DNA from: JBCCFC01 sp965213595
GTDB lineage: Bacteria > Chloroflexota > Anaerolineae > Caldilineales > Caldilineaceae
Direction: 5' to 3'
NCBI GenBank assembly: GCA_965213595.1
Contig: CBDBZO010000004.1
Coordinates: 186,001-250,000 of the forward strand
DNA length: 64,000 nt
Shown in pieces: positions 9,085 to 18,414 of this stretch. Positions within the stretch are counted from its first letter, which is position 1. The number at the start of each line of letters is the position of its first letter. The position numbers and the translations under genes are program-made. The notes beneath the pieces were generated by a model, which was given only the letters and a program-made list of their open reading frames with translations, had not been told where the DNA came from and ran no database searches.

Positions 9085-10098
9085 ATGAGCAACCGAATCC
9101 GCACCGCCTATACGTGGCTGGAAACTTACGGCCCCGCGCCGCTCAAGCAGCTGCTGCCGGAGCGCTGGCGGACGTGGCTGGGCTATCGGATCAAGGTGGG
9201 GCGGCGTGAACGGCCACCCACGCCGGGCTCAATTGATTTTCGCTTTTTGCAGCGCCAAGCAACCCCGCCAGCGAAAACGACCGCCCGGGCGCTGTTTGAT
9301 GATCTCGCCCGCTTTTACATCGAGGACGAGGGGCCAAGCCCAGCGCTGCACGACTACCTGACCCACGCCTACCCGCGATTTTTGCACACGCTGAATCTGG
9401 TGCCGAAGGCGGAGGCCGGGCGGCTGCTGGAGATCGGGGCCAACCCCTATTTCCTGTCGCTGCTGCTGCGGCGCTTTACCCCCCACGCACTCGATTTCAC
9501 CAATTACGCTGGCCCGGACGCACCGGCGCAGTCGACGCAGGTGATGACCAACGGCAGCGAACGCGTGCCGTTTCCGTCGCACAACGCCAACGTGGAAACG
9601 GAGCCGCTGCCCTTTGCCGACAACAGCTTCAACGTGGTGCTCTTCTGTGAAGTGCTCGAACACCTGACGCACGATCCGCTGCGGGCGCTGCTGCACCTCA
9701 AGCGCGTGCTCAGGCCGGACGGGGTGCTGATTTTGACCACGCCCAACGTTTGCTGGTGGCGCAACATCGTCCACCTGCTGCACGGCGGCAACGTCTTCGA
9801 CGCTTACTCCGCCTATGGGCCGTACGGTCGCCACAACCGCGAGTACGCGCCCAGCGAGCTGCGGCGTCTGCTGGAGCACGCTGGCTTTGCCATCGAAGAG
9901 ATGTTCACCTCGGATGTCGCCAGCGCCGACACGTCCGACTTGGCCTATGTCTACCCAATCGTCGCCCAACGGCGGGCCGAGCTGGGTCAGTATCACTTTG
10001 TGCGCGCCCGCAACGCGCACCCGGCCCGGCAGGGAAAGCCAGCCTGGCTCTACCGCAGCTACCCCGCCGAGGCCACAGCGTCTGTTGAGGAGTGCTGA
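9085..10098 (+). CDS. SAM-dependent methyltransferase (class I)
   Basis: This 337-residue protein has a class I methyltransferase domain: motif I GRLLEIGANPYFLSLLL, then LPFADNSFNVVLFCEVLEHL and LKRVLRPDGVLILTTPN, the pattern of Methyltransf_11/23 proteins found in glycan and lipid clusters. The ATG at 9085 is chosen; an in-frame GTG at 9061 would add 8 residues, and neither has a good ribosome site. Its position after the glycosyltransferases suggests methylation of a sugar or glycan end, but the substrate is not shown. An extra loop (VCWWRNIVHLLHGGNVF) follows the core. Confidence 0.85.
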   Translation: MSNRIRTAYTWLETYGPAPLKQLLPERWRTWLGYRIKVGRRERPPTPGSIDFRFLQRQATPPAKTTARALFDDLARFYIEDEGPSPALHDYLTHAYPRFLHTLNLVPKAEAGRLLEIGANPYFLSLLLRRFTPHALDFTNYAGPDAPAQSTQVMTNGSERVPFPSHNANVETEPLPFADNSFNVVLFCEVLEHLTHDPLRALLHLKRVLRPDGVLILTTPNVCWWRNIVHLLHGGNVFDAYSAYGPYGRHNREYAPSELRRLLEHAGFAIEEMFTSDVASADTSDLAYVYPIVAQRRAELGQYHFVRARNAHPARQGKPAWLYRSYPAEATASVEEC

Positions 10099-10151
10099 TG
10101 ACGGGAAACGGCTGTCACAGGTTAAGGATCAAGTCCTACTTTTAAGCAACT

Positions 10152-12563
10152 ATGTACGCTTTTCTAAAAAAACTCATTATACTCTGCACCATTGTGCTGC
10201 TGCTCGGCATGGCTGCTGCCACCGATTCGGCTCCCACACGCGCGCAAGAAGCGCCCCATGGCGAATCGGCCCACCCGCTCTTTCCCTTTGCGCAGCAGGC
10301 GACTGCCGCCAACGCTCAGGATGCGCCCGGCGTCATCGAGCTGCCGGAAGGGTTTCTTCTAGCGGAGGTGGCTCGCGGGCTAAGCGCGCCCACCGATATG
10401 GCCTTTCTGCCCAACGGCGATCTGCTCGTGACCGAAAAGGGTCGCGGCACAAACGCAGATAGCGTGGCCGACGTGCGCCTCGTACGCAACGGCACGCTGC
10501 AAGATGACGCCGTCGTTTCCGTTGGCACCAACGTCTACGGCGATTCCGGCCTGCTAGCGCTGACGCTGCACCCGGACTTTGCGGAGAATGGCTGGTTCTA
10601 TCTCTGGCACGCCACCGGTGAAACCTCGCCCGCGTGGAGCGGCACAAGCGTCATGCGGTTGACGCGCTTTACGCTAAACCAAGCAAGCGGCACAGTGATG
10701 GGCGGCAGCGAAGTGATCATCTACGACGGCGTGCCGCACTCTGTCTTTCACAACGGTGGCGCCATGAGCTTCGACAGCGACGGCTCAATGATCGTTGGCA
10801 CGGGCGATGCCGAATCCGCGAGGAGCGCCCGCGACTTGACCTCGCCCAACGGCAAGCTGCTGCGCTTTTTCCCCACGGACGTTGGTCACGAAATTCCTGA
10901 AGACAACCCCTGGGCGGGTACGCCCGATGCGCATCCCGCAATTTACGCCATTGGTCTGCGCAATCCCTTCCGCCTGGCGCGGCGGCAGTCGGATGGCGCG
11001 CTCTTCTTTGGCGATGTGGGGCAGATCACCTATGAGGAGATCAACACGGTTCAGCGCGGCGTTGACTACGCTTGGCCCGAACGCGAGGGCCCCTGCCCCA
11101 CCCATCAGCGCGAGCCGTGCGAGCCGACGCCGTCGCACCTCGTCGAACCCGTGTTGAGTTACCCTCACCCCGAAGCCGAAGGCGAAGGCGCGGCTATTAC
11201 GGCGCTGGCCTTCTACGAAGGCACGCAGTTCCCGGAGGAGTATTACAACAATCTCTTCTTCGCCGACATCGACCGCCAGTTTATCGCCCGCGCGGTGCCC
11301 GACGGGCTGGACGACGCAAGCGGCTTCACCATACAGCCCTTTGCCACGAACAGCGGCTTCCTCGTCGATATGGAGTATTTTGACGACGGCCTCTATCTGC
11401 TCGATATCCATCAGGGCAAAATCTTCTGGATTTACTACGGTGGGGCGGGCAATCAGCCGCCCGTGGCTCAGCTGAGCGCCAGCAATGCCAGCGGCAGCGC
11501 GCCGCTGACGGTGACCCTCTCGGCCGCTGGCTCCAGCGATATCGACGACCGCTTTTTGACGTACAGATGGGACTTGGGCGATGGCTCGATGCGCACCACC
11601 AGCGAGCCGACCCTGCGCTACACCTACACCAGCGACGGCCTCTACACCGCCCGCCTCACGGTGGTGGACCCGCGCGGCGGCGAATCGCTGCCCGCGGAGC
11701 TGCCGATCTCGGTCTACTCCGGCGCGCTGCCCGAAATTGTGCTCGAAAACGTGGGCGATCCGTCGCGGATGCGCTACCACGGCGGCGACGCGTGGCGCTA
11801 CAGCGTCGCCCGGTCAGGCGTGGCGCTGCTCGACGGGCTGGACGCGGAGACGCCCTTTACGTGGCGCGTGGAGATGCGGCACAATGAGCACGCCCACCCC
11901 CTCATCACCGGCAACGCCACCAGCAGCGACACCTTTGCCATCGACGCCGACAACCACGGCGGCGACTGGAACCTCTGGTATCGCTTCTCCGTCACCATGC
12001 GAACCGACACCGGCCAGGAAATCACCGTGCAGCGCGATCTGCGCCCCCAGCACGTGCAGGTAGAGATCGCGTTGGAGACAACCTTTCGGACAGGCACGGG
12101 CATCTTTGAGCAGGAGGTGACCGAGCCGCTAGAGGCCACCAACAGCGCTGCGCGAGTTACCGTCAACGCAGCCACGCAGCCCGCGCCCCACGCGATGCGC
12201 GCCATCGCGGGCAGCGAGCACTTTATGGAAGCCCCGGCCACGCTGCTCTACGACGGCAACGTGCTGCGCTTTGAAGGCTGGTATGCAGAGGAAGCACCAG
12301 AGGAAGCAACCGACTCCACAGGGCCGGAAGCGACCCGTCGCCCCTTGGCAACAACGCCAGCCATCTTTCCCGCCGTGCCCGACAACGACGTGCGCTACGT
12401 CGCTGCCTATGCGATCGAGCGCGCTGCCGAGCAGACTTTCCTACCGCTCACTCTACACGCGGCTTTGGATACCCCAGAAGAGGCAGCTGCGGAAGATATA
12501 GCAGCGGAAGCGATCGAGACCGAAGCCGACCCCGCCAGCGACCCAGGGGCAACGCAGCCATGA
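10152..12563 (+). CDS. Secreted PQQ-type glucose/sorbosone dehydrogenase-like protein with PKD domain
   Basis: This 803-residue exported protein starts with a signal peptide (KKLIILCTIVLLLGMAAATDSA). Residues about 65-430 form a six-bladed propeller of the GSDH family: the N-terminal blade (LPEGFLLAEVARGLSAPTDM), HNGGAMSFDSDGSM, IYAIGLRNPFRLA and LFFGDVGQ. Residues about 437-525 are a PKD domain (VTLSAAGSSDIDD, YRWDLGDG). The remaining 270 residues are unassigned and end in an Ala/Glu-rich tail. It is predicted to oxidise sugars extracellularly using PQQ, but many family members have no proven activity. Its stop overlaps the next start (ATGA). Confidence 0.88.
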   Translation: MYAFLKKLIILCTIVLLLGMAAATDSAPTRAQEAPHGESAHPLFPFAQQATAANAQDAPGVIELPEGFLLAEVARGLSAPTDMAFLPNGDLLVTEKGRGTNADSVADVRLVRNGTLQDDAVVSVGTNVYGDSGLLALTLHPDFAENGWFYLWHATGETSPAWSGTSVMRLTRFTLNQASGTVMGGSEVIIYDGVPHSVFHNGGAMSFDSDGSMIVGTGDAESARSARDLTSPNGKLLRFFPTDVGHEIPEDNPWAGTPDAHPAIYAIGLRNPFRLARRQSDGALFFGDVGQITYEEINTVQRGVDYAWPEREGPCPTHQREPCEPTPSHLVEPVLSYPHPEAEGEGAAITALAFYEGTQFPEEYYNNLFFADIDRQFIARAVPDGLDDASGFTIQPFATNSGFLVDMEYFDDGLYLLDIHQGKIFWIYYGGAGNQPPVAQLSASNASGSAPLTVTLSAAGSSDIDDRFLTYRWDLGDGSMRTTSEPTLRYTYTSDGLYTARLTVVDPRGGESLPAELPISVYSGALPEIVLENVGDPSRMRYHGGDAWRYSVARSGVALLDGLDAETPFTWRVEMRHNEHAHPLITGNATSSDTFAIDADNHGGDWNLWYRFSVTMRTDTGQEITVQRDLRPQHVQVEIALETTFRTGTGIFEQEVTEPLEATNSAARVTVNAATQPAPHAMRAIAGSEHFMEAPATLLYDGNVLRFEGWYAEEAPEEATDSTGPEATRRPLATTPAIFPAVPDNDVRYVAAYAIERAAEQTFLPLTLHAALDTPEEAAAEDIAAEAIETEADPASDPGATQP

Positions 12564-13021
12564 ACGAGCCGCGACTCTTCCGCGCCCACCCGCGCTACCG
12601 GCTGCTCCTGGCCGCCAGTGCGCTGTTGGCCCTGCTGCTGGCCTGGAGCCTGGGTCGCGGCTTTGCGCCCGGCCAAAGCGCGCTCGACCAGGCCGACTGG
12701 GGCAATCTCTTCTTCCTGCTGATCTCGCTGGCCGCGGCGGTGTGGTACGCGCGGGCCGCCGTCAGCCGGGTGGAGCTGACGCCGAGCGGGGTAACGCTGC
12801 ACGTGCGCTTTGGCCCGCTCGCCCGCTCGCAACACGTCGACTTCCGCCAGATCATTGGCGTCAGCGAGAGCGGTCGCCTCGGCGCCAACCTCGCCCTGCT
12901 CTATCACCCCCTGAACGAGCGCGGCCTCGTCGATTCCGAAGCCGTGCGCAGCCTGGCCCTGCCCGGCGTTGTGGACCAAGAGCGGCTGCTGGAGGCCATT
13001 GCCCAGCGGGTGTCGCCGTAG
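12560..13021 (+). CDS. Small membrane protein with bacterial PH-like domain
   Basis: This 153-residue protein has two membrane segments (about residues 13-33 and 47-68) followed by a PH-like domain (VELTPSGVTLHVRFGPLARSQHVDFRQIIGV). The fold assignment rests on the two-helix plus short beta-domain pattern common in actinobacterial and Chloroflexota membrane proteins. It overlaps the preceding gene by 4 bp (ATGA) and sits 3 bp before the next, so it is in an operon. Function is unknown. Confidence 0.75.
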   Translation: MNEPRLFRAHPRYRLLLAASALLALLLAWSLGRGFAPGQSALDQADWGNLFFLLISLAAAVWYARAAVSRVELTPSGVTLHVRFGPLARSQHVDFRQIIGVSESGRLGANLALLYHPLNERGLVDSEAVRSLALPGVVDQERLLEAIAQRVSP

Positions 13022-13024
13022 AAG

Positions 13025-14107
13025 ATGTTGCCGATCACGCCGACGCTTCTGCTGCGCCCGCTGAAAGCCGACGACGACGCGGCGCTGCACCTGCTGCTGG
13101 AGCCGCTGCGCGCCATCCTGCCGGACAGCCTGCCCGCCTCCGCCTTTGACGCAACGGTGCGCCACAAACAATTTCTGCGCACCCACCCGCTCACGATTTT
13201 CCCCGTGCAGTGGCAGAAGCGGCAGCTGCTCGGCGCGTGGGCCGGCGGCGCCCTGGCGGGCTTTATCGATGTGGCGACGGGGGTCGAGCACGAGCGCGTG
13301 GCGGATCCGCTGGCGCTGCGCAACCTGCTGCCGGTGGGCCTGCTCCGCTTTCTCGCCCTGCCTCGGCCCGCCAGCTACCTCCACGCGCTGCACGACGAGG
13401 CGGCGGCGCTGCTGCTGGGCGCGGCGGACGCCTTCTGGCGCGGCGAGGGCGTGGTGCGCGTGCGGGCACACCACCTGAGCACGGGCTACCCCGCCCTGCA
13501 GGCCGGCGCGGGCCTGCTCCCCGGCGACTGGGCTGAACACGTGCGCCTGCTCACCGGCCACGGCTTCCGCCTCACCGACCGCTACTACGCCCTGCGCCGT
13601 CCGCTGCAAACGCTGGTGGAGGAGACGCTGCCGCTGGCGGAGCTCAGCGTGGCGCACCAGCACTCGCGCGCGGGCGATGTCTACGAGCTGTATTACCGCC
13701 GCACCGAAGCCGTCGGCCACGCGCGGCTGATCCGCACCGAAACGACGGGCATCCCCAGCCGCGGCGGCCCAGCAGGCGGCCAAATCACCCAAACGTTGGG
13801 CAGCGAGATTGGGGATGGAACTGGAAGCGGAACTGGCAACGAGGTTGGCGACGATGGCAACGGCCATCTCGTCGCGGCAGCCAAACAGCTGGCTTACGTC
13901 GCCGAATTTGCGATCCAGTCCGATTGGCAGCGGCGCAGCGTTGGCCGCTGGCTGCTGCGCCGCCTGATCAACGACTGCACGCTCCAGGGCTACGACGAAC
14001 TCCTCGTCCACCTCCCCCAGCGCGCCACGCCCGCGCTCAACCTCTTCAACCTCCACGGCTTCCTAGAGCAGGACTACCGGGGCTACACGCTGGAGAAAGA
14101 GCTCTGA
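13025..14107 (+). CDS. GNAT-family acetyltransferase
   Basis: This 360-residue protein has a recognisable GNAT core at its C-terminus: AYVAEFAIQSDWQRRSVGRWLLRRLI carries the acetyl-CoA loop (Q/RxxGxG/A variant RRSVGR), then LNLFNLHGFLEQDYRGYTLEKEL. The N-terminal half is weakly similar to a second GNAT-like fold, so a tandem arrangement is possible. A Gly-rich low-complexity insert lies near residues 255-280 (GDGTGSGTGNEVGDDGNG). It starts 3 bp after the previous stop. The substrate is unknown. Confidence 0.75.
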   Translation: MLPITPTLLLRPLKADDDAALHLLLEPLRAILPDSLPASAFDATVRHKQFLRTHPLTIFPVQWQKRQLLGAWAGGALAGFIDVATGVEHERVADPLALRNLLPVGLLRFLALPRPASYLHALHDEAAALLLGAADAFWRGEGVVRVRAHHLSTGYPALQAGAGLLPGDWAEHVRLLTGHGFRLTDRYYALRRPLQTLVEETLPLAELSVAHQHSRAGDVYELYYRRTEAVGHARLIRTETTGIPSRGGPAGGQITQTLGSEIGDGTGSGTGNEVGDDGNGHLVAAAKQLAYVAEFAIQSDWQRRSVGRWLLRRLINDCTLQGYDELLVHLPQRATPALNLFNLHGFLEQDYRGYTLEKEL

Positions 14108-14163
14108 GAATTTTGGGGGTGGGCCGTTCCGAAAAGTTGAGGTAGGAGGGGAGGCTAAGTTTC

Positions 14164-14260
14164 ACCCCCGCCCAGCTCCCCCAGAATGGGGGAGGAGCCG
14201 ACACGGGGCCAACAAAGTGACGGCCCCCTCCCCACTGTGGGGAGGGCTGAGGAGGGGCGA
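14164..14260. repeat. CTCCCCC/GGGGGAG palindromic element, copy 1
   Basis: Two hairpins (GCTCCCCCAGAATGGGGGAG and CCTCCCCACTGTGGGGAGG) are joined by about 40 bp including GAGCCGA. The same architecture recurs at 35443-35541 and 52032-52128. It lies just after the acetyltransferase and may also act as a terminator. The surrounding gap 14108-14377 holds no gene. Confidence 0.7.
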
Positions 14261-14377
14261 AGCGCCGGCATTTCCCGCGTTCTTGGCACGTTCTACTCAA
14301 GTGTTTTTTGGAATGGCCTTACGATTGGATGTCGTATACCCAGGAATGCTCGCAAATCCAAAATCGTAAATCCCACC

Positions 14378-15667
14378 ATGCACATCCTCTTTCTCACAGG
14401 CGAATATCCGCCGCTGCCTGGCGGCGTGGGCGCGTACACGCAGGCGTTGGGGCGGGCGCTGGTGGAGCAGGGCGCGCGCGTCGGCGTGGTGACGGCGCGG
14501 GCGGCCGGGCCGCGCCCCGTCACCGGGGACAGCACCGAGGACGGCATCGAAGTCTATCCCATAGTCGAGCGCTGGAGATGGCGCGGGGTGCACGCGCTGG
14601 GCAGCCTCGCCCGCGACCTCGGCGCGGATTGGCTGCACGTGCAGTACCAAACCGCCGCCTTTGCCATGCACCCGGCCATCAACTTTGCACCCGGCGTTTG
14701 GCGCTCGCGCCCTGGGGCCATTGAAGGGCAGCCGTTCCGCACGGCGTGGACGTACCACGATCTGCTCGTGCCCTACCTCTTTCCCAAAGCGGGCAACCGC
14801 CTGCGCCGCTGGGTGACCCTGCGCCCGGCGCACACGGCGGATTTGGTGATCACCACCAACGAAGGGGATTGGCGGCAGGTGGCGGGTGGCGGGTGGCAGG
14901 GGACAAGTGGCGAGCTGCCTTTAGACGAAGGTATTAGAGAATTAACGGAAGATCAAGTAATAAGCAATAAGCAGTCCGCAATCCGTAACGCTCGCCTTGC
15001 CAAAATCTCCATCGGCAGCAACATTCGGGGACGCCACCTTTCGACGGCCGAGCGCCGCGCCCGCCGCCGCGAGCAGGGCTACGGCGACGACGACTTCGTG
15101 CTCGCCTACTTTGGCTTTCTCAACCGCAGCAAGGGCGGCGAGACGCTGATTCGCACGCTGCACGCGCTGCTGCCGGCGCTGCCCAACGCGCGGCTGCTGA
15201 TGATCGGCGAGCGCGTCGGTGCGAGCGACCCCACGAACCATGGCTATCTGCAAGAAATCGAAGCGCTGGTCGACGCGCTCGGCTTGGCCGAGCGCGTACA
15301 GTGGACGGGCCACCAGACGGACGCCGCCGTCGCCGCCGATCTCAACGCGTGTGACGTGCTGCTCATGCCCTACGTCGACGGGGCGAGCCTGCGCCGCGGC
15401 ACGCTGATGGCCGGGCTCGCCAACGGCTGCGCCATCGTGACAACCACTCCTTCAGCGCCGCTGCCCGAACTCGTCCACGAGCGCGACTGGCTGCTCGTGC
15501 CGCCTGTCGATGTCGCCGCCGCGCGCGACGCCGTGCTGCGCCTGGCCCGCGATCCCGCGCTGGCGGCGTCGCTGCGCGAGAACGCCCGGTCGCGCGGCCA
15601 GCTTTTTGCTTGGCCGCAAATCGCGGCGGAGCACGTGGCGCTGTATAGCCGACGGGGCAGGGCGTGA
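14378..15667 (+). CDS. Glycosyltransferase family 4 (glycan block, fourth) with repeat-derived insert
   Basis: This 429-residue GT-B transferase starts at the ATG at 14378 (MHILFLTGEYPPLPGGVGAY); the frame is open upstream only through the C-rich repeat. The donor domain has DDFVLAYFGFLNRSKGGETLI and LLMPYVDGASLRRGTLMAGL, the latter typical of a GT4 subgroup that lacks the usual E-x7-E. Residues about 166-208 are an insert encoded by a GGCGGGT tandem repeat and a low-GC stretch (AATAAGCAATAAGCAG) unlike the rest of the gene; the family normally passes directly to the ISIGSNI strand. It closes the glycan block. Confidence 0.88.
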   Translation: MHILFLTGEYPPLPGGVGAYTQALGRALVEQGARVGVVTARAAGPRPVTGDSTEDGIEVYPIVERWRWRGVHALGSLARDLGADWLHVQYQTAAFAMHPAINFAPGVWRSRPGAIEGQPFRTAWTYHDLLVPYLFPKAGNRLRRWVTLRPAHTADLVITTNEGDWRQVAGGGWQGTSGELPLDEGIRELTEDQVISNKQSAIRNARLAKISIGSNIRGRHLSTAERRARRREQGYGDDDFVLAYFGFLNRSKGGETLIRTLHALLPALPNARLLMIGERVGASDPTNHGYLQEIEALVDALGLAERVQWTGHQTDAAVAADLNACDVLLMPYVDGASLRRGTLMAGLANGCAIVTTTPSAPLPELVHERDWLLVPPVDVAAARDAVLRLARDPALAASLRENARSRGQLFAWPQIAAEHVALYSRRGRA

Positions 15668-15824
15668 AATCAATTTGCTAAACTCGAGATACTCTCTCTT
15701 CTATCTGTGCCCTGGGTACAACTTTGCGTCCGGTTTGGCTTCAATCGAGATCGCAATAACTTTATAAAAGGAACAGATGTTTCAAAATCAAGAGGAATCA
15801 CCAGTACAGATTAGGGGAAACACC

Positions 15825-16751
15825 ATGAACTTTGGAACTTTTAAGAAAATCATACAGGATACGCTACAAGAATGGGGCGAGGATAAAGCCACACGCTTAG
15901 CCGCCGCCGTCGCTTACTATACCGTTTTCGCGCTGCCGCCGCTCTTGCTGCTGCTGTTGACCATCGCCCGCCTTATTTACGGGAACGACAGCGGCGGTCA
16001 ACTGGAACAGCTGATCACCGAGCAGGTCGGCCCCACGGCTGGCGACGCCATTACCGCGATTCTCGGCAGCGATCAGGCGGACAACGCCACGCGCAATGCG
16101 GCCATCGCCACGCTCGTCAGCATTGCAACGCTGCTCTTTGGCGCATCCGGCCTCTTTCTCCAGCTGGAGGATGCGATGAACACCATCTGGGATGTCGAGC
16201 GCCAGTCGACGGGCATTATGGGCTTTATCAAAAAGCGCGGCAGCGGCGTGGTGATGGTCTTGGGCTTTGGCTTTTTGCTGCTGGTGTCGCTGGCGGCCAG
16301 CGCGTTTTTGTCCGGCTTCAGCAGTGCGATTGCCAATGCGCTGCCGGGCAGCACGCTAATCTATCAAATCATCAACTTCATCATCTCGTTCGCCGTGATC
16401 ACGCTGCTCTTTGCCATGATTTTCAAGTTTGTGCCCGATGTCAAAGTCGAGTGGCGGGATGTGTGGCTGGGGGCAGCGATCACGGCGCTGCTCTTTTCGA
16501 TTGGCAAGTGGGCGCTGGGGCTCTACATCGGCAGCAGCGCCATCACCAGCAGCTACGGCGCGGCGGGCTCGCTGATTGCGCTGCTGCTGTGGGTCTACTA
16601 CTCGGCGCAGATTTTGTTCTTCGGTGCGGAATTCACCCAGGTCTACGCCCGCCACCGCGGTGCTCGCATCGAGCCGGACGACGACGCCGTTGCCCTCGAT
16701 CCGGAAAAGCGAACCAAGCAGGGTATGTCACCCAAGCGGCAGAAAGCGTAG
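15825..16751 (+). CDS. YihY/virulence factor BrkB family membrane protein
   Basis: This 308-residue inner-membrane protein belongs to the YihY/BrkB (UPF0761) family, once misnamed RNase BN; its function is unknown, and transport has been suggested. The family start FGTFKKIIQDTLQEWGEDKATRLAAAVAYYTVFALPPLL is clear, followed by six membrane helices and the closing YYSAQILFFGAEFTQVYA signature. An AGGGGA ribosome site supports the ATG at 15825; an ATG at 15777 with AAGGAA upstream is also plausible. It ends 1 bp before the next gene's GTG, implying one transcript with the small membrane protein and topoisomerase IB. Confidence 0.9.
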   Translation: MNFGTFKKIIQDTLQEWGEDKATRLAAAVAYYTVFALPPLLLLLLTIARLIYGNDSGGQLEQLITEQVGPTAGDAITAILGSDQADNATRNAAIATLVSIATLLFGASGLFLQLEDAMNTIWDVERQSTGIMGFIKKRGSGVVMVLGFGFLLLVSLAASAFLSGFSSAIANALPGSTLIYQIINFIISFAVITLLFAMIFKFVPDVKVEWRDVWLGAAITALLFSIGKWALGLYIGSSAITSSYGAAGSLIALLLWVYYSAQILFFGAEFTQVYARHRGARIEPDDDAVALDPEKRTKQGMSPKRQKA

Positions 16752-16752
16752 C

Positions 16753-17307
16753 GTGGACAGCATTCCAAAGGAAATCACAGAGCGTTTGCCCTCGGTTGAT
16801 CTGCGGCGCTCGTTAATTGGGGGCGGCATTGCGACCACCATTATCCTGATCGGCACGCTCTCGATCAGCGTCGGCAGCGGCGCGCAGGCCAGCACGCTGC
16901 TGCAGAGCATGTTGCCCACCGTGCGCACCTTCTGCTCCGGTCTGCTGCCCGCATCGACGACGCTGCTGGCGCTGCTGCTCACGGCCATCAGCTTTTCCCA
17001 CGGCACGGAGGCCCGCATCAAAGGTGCGTATTACGAGCGCATCGAGAAGATTGCGCTGCTGGACGTTTCGGTCTTCATTGCGACGGTGGCGCTGCTGCTG
17101 CTGCTGGCCGTACCGCTGCTCGAATCCAGCAACATCCCCACCTCCTGGTACACGTGGCTTTACTACTTCGTGCTCGCGTACGCGGCCACGCTGGGCGGGC
17201 TCGTCATCGCGACGATGATGATGCTGTACAGCGCCGTGCGCAGCCTGGTTGACATCGTCCACCCGGATAAGCAGAGCAGTATTCGCTCGCGCGAAGAGAG
17301 TAGATAG
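16753..17307 (+). CDS. Hypothetical four-helix membrane protein
   Basis: This 184-residue protein starts at a GTG at 16753, directly after the upstream stop; the same frame is open upstream but there only reads through the YihY gene in another frame. Four membrane segments are visible, near residues 20-36, 52-72, 93-112 and 120-142. There is no recognised domain. Its tight spacing (1 bp upstream, 9 bp downstream) places it in the YihY-topoisomerase operon, which is the only clue to its role. Confidence 0.7.
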   Translation: MDSIPKEITERLPSVDLRRSLIGGGIATTIILIGTLSISVGSGAQASTLLQSMLPTVRTFCSGLLPASTTLLALLLTAISFSHGTEARIKGAYYERIEKIALLDVSVFIATVALLLLLAVPLLESSNIPTSWYTWLYYFVLAYAATLGGLVIATMMMLYSAVRSLVDIVHPDKQSSIRSREESR

Positions 17308-17316
17308 GCGTTGTTT

Positions 17317-18414
17317 ATGGCCAAAAACAAAGCGGAAACGTCCGCGGCACACGCGCTCGTCAGCGTTGATCTCGAACTGGCGCAGGTGGCGGAGCAGGCC
17401 GAACTCCTCTACATCAACGGCGACGAGCCGGGCTACACGCGCAGGCGGCAGGGGCGCGGCTTTTCGTACTTTGATGCGGCGGGCGAACGCGTGACGGACG
17501 AGGCGCTGCGCGAGCGCTTTGCTGCGCTCGTGATTCCCCCCGCCTGGCAGGAGGTGTGGATTTGCTCGGACGACTGCGGCCACATCCTTGCCACCGGGCG
17601 CGATGAAAAGGGGCGCAAGCAGTACATTTACCACCCGCGCTGGGAGGAAGCGCGCAACACGGCCAAATTTAACCGGCTGATTCCCTTTGCCGAGATGCTG
17701 CCCCGCCTGCGCGAGCGGCTGGATGGCGATTTGCGCAAGCACGGGCTGTCGCGCCGCAAGGTGATTGCAATTGCCGTGAGCCTGATGGAGGAGACCTTTA
17801 TCCGCATCGGCAACGAGGAGTACGCCAACCGCAACAGCACCTACGGCCTCACCACGCTGGAGGACGATCACGTGGAGGTGCACGGCTCGCAGATCACGCT
17901 GGACTTTGTGGGCAAGAGCGGCAAGGAGCACGAGATTCACCTGCGCAACCGGCGGCTGGCGCGGCTGATGCAGCGCGTCGAGGATTTGCCCGGCCAGCGG
18001 CTTTTTCAATATGAAGATGAAGCGGGCACGCTGCGCCCCATTGGCTCCGGCGACGTGAATGCATACATTCACGAAGCCATGGACGGCCCCTTTTCGGCCA
18101 AGGATTTTCGCACCTGGGGCGGCACGGTGCTGGCCACGGCGGCGCTGCACAGCCTTGGCCCCAGCAACGGCGAGCAGGAGACAAAGCGCAACATCGTGCA
18201 GGCGATCAAGCAGGTCGCCGAGCGGCTGGGCAACACGCCCGCCGTTTGTCGCCAGTACTATGTGCACCCGGTTATTTTGGAGAGCTACGCGGATAATTCG
18301 CTCTTTACCAGCGTGCTGACCGTGCAGGAATCTGATTTTGTGGAGACGAAGTATGGCCTGGACTTGGTGGAAACTGCTGTGTTAAACATGTTGCGCGAGG
18401 GGTTGCCGACATAG
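17317..18414 (+). CDS. DNA topoisomerase IB (poxvirus-like)
   Basis: This 365-residue enzyme relaxes supercoils through a 3'-phosphotyrosyl intermediate. The catalytic set is visible: R163 (FIRIGN), K200 (DFVGKSG), R265 (KDFRTWGGT), N306 at the position that is His in vaccinia (LGNTP), and nucleophile Y315 (CRQYYVHP; Y314 is adjacent). Length fits bacterial topo IB. The ATG at 17317 is preferred over a TTG two codons earlier. It is the last gene of the YihY-membrane protein operon. Topo IB is patchily distributed in bacteria and probably spread by transfer. Confidence 0.93.
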   Translation: MAKNKAETSAAHALVSVDLELAQVAEQAELLYINGDEPGYTRRRQGRGFSYFDAAGERVTDEALRERFAALVIPPAWQEVWICSDDCGHILATGRDEKGRKQYIYHPRWEEARNTAKFNRLIPFAEMLPRLRERLDGDLRKHGLSRRKVIAIAVSLMEETFIRIGNEEYANRNSTYGLTTLEDDHVEVHGSQITLDFVGKSGKEHEIHLRNRRLARLMQRVEDLPGQRLFQYEDEAGTLRPIGSGDVNAYIHEAMDGPFSAKDFRTWGGTVLATAALHSLGPSNGEQETKRNIVQAIKQVAERLGNTPAVCRQYYVHPVILESYADNSLFTSVLTVQESDFVETKYGLDLVETAVLNMLREGLPT

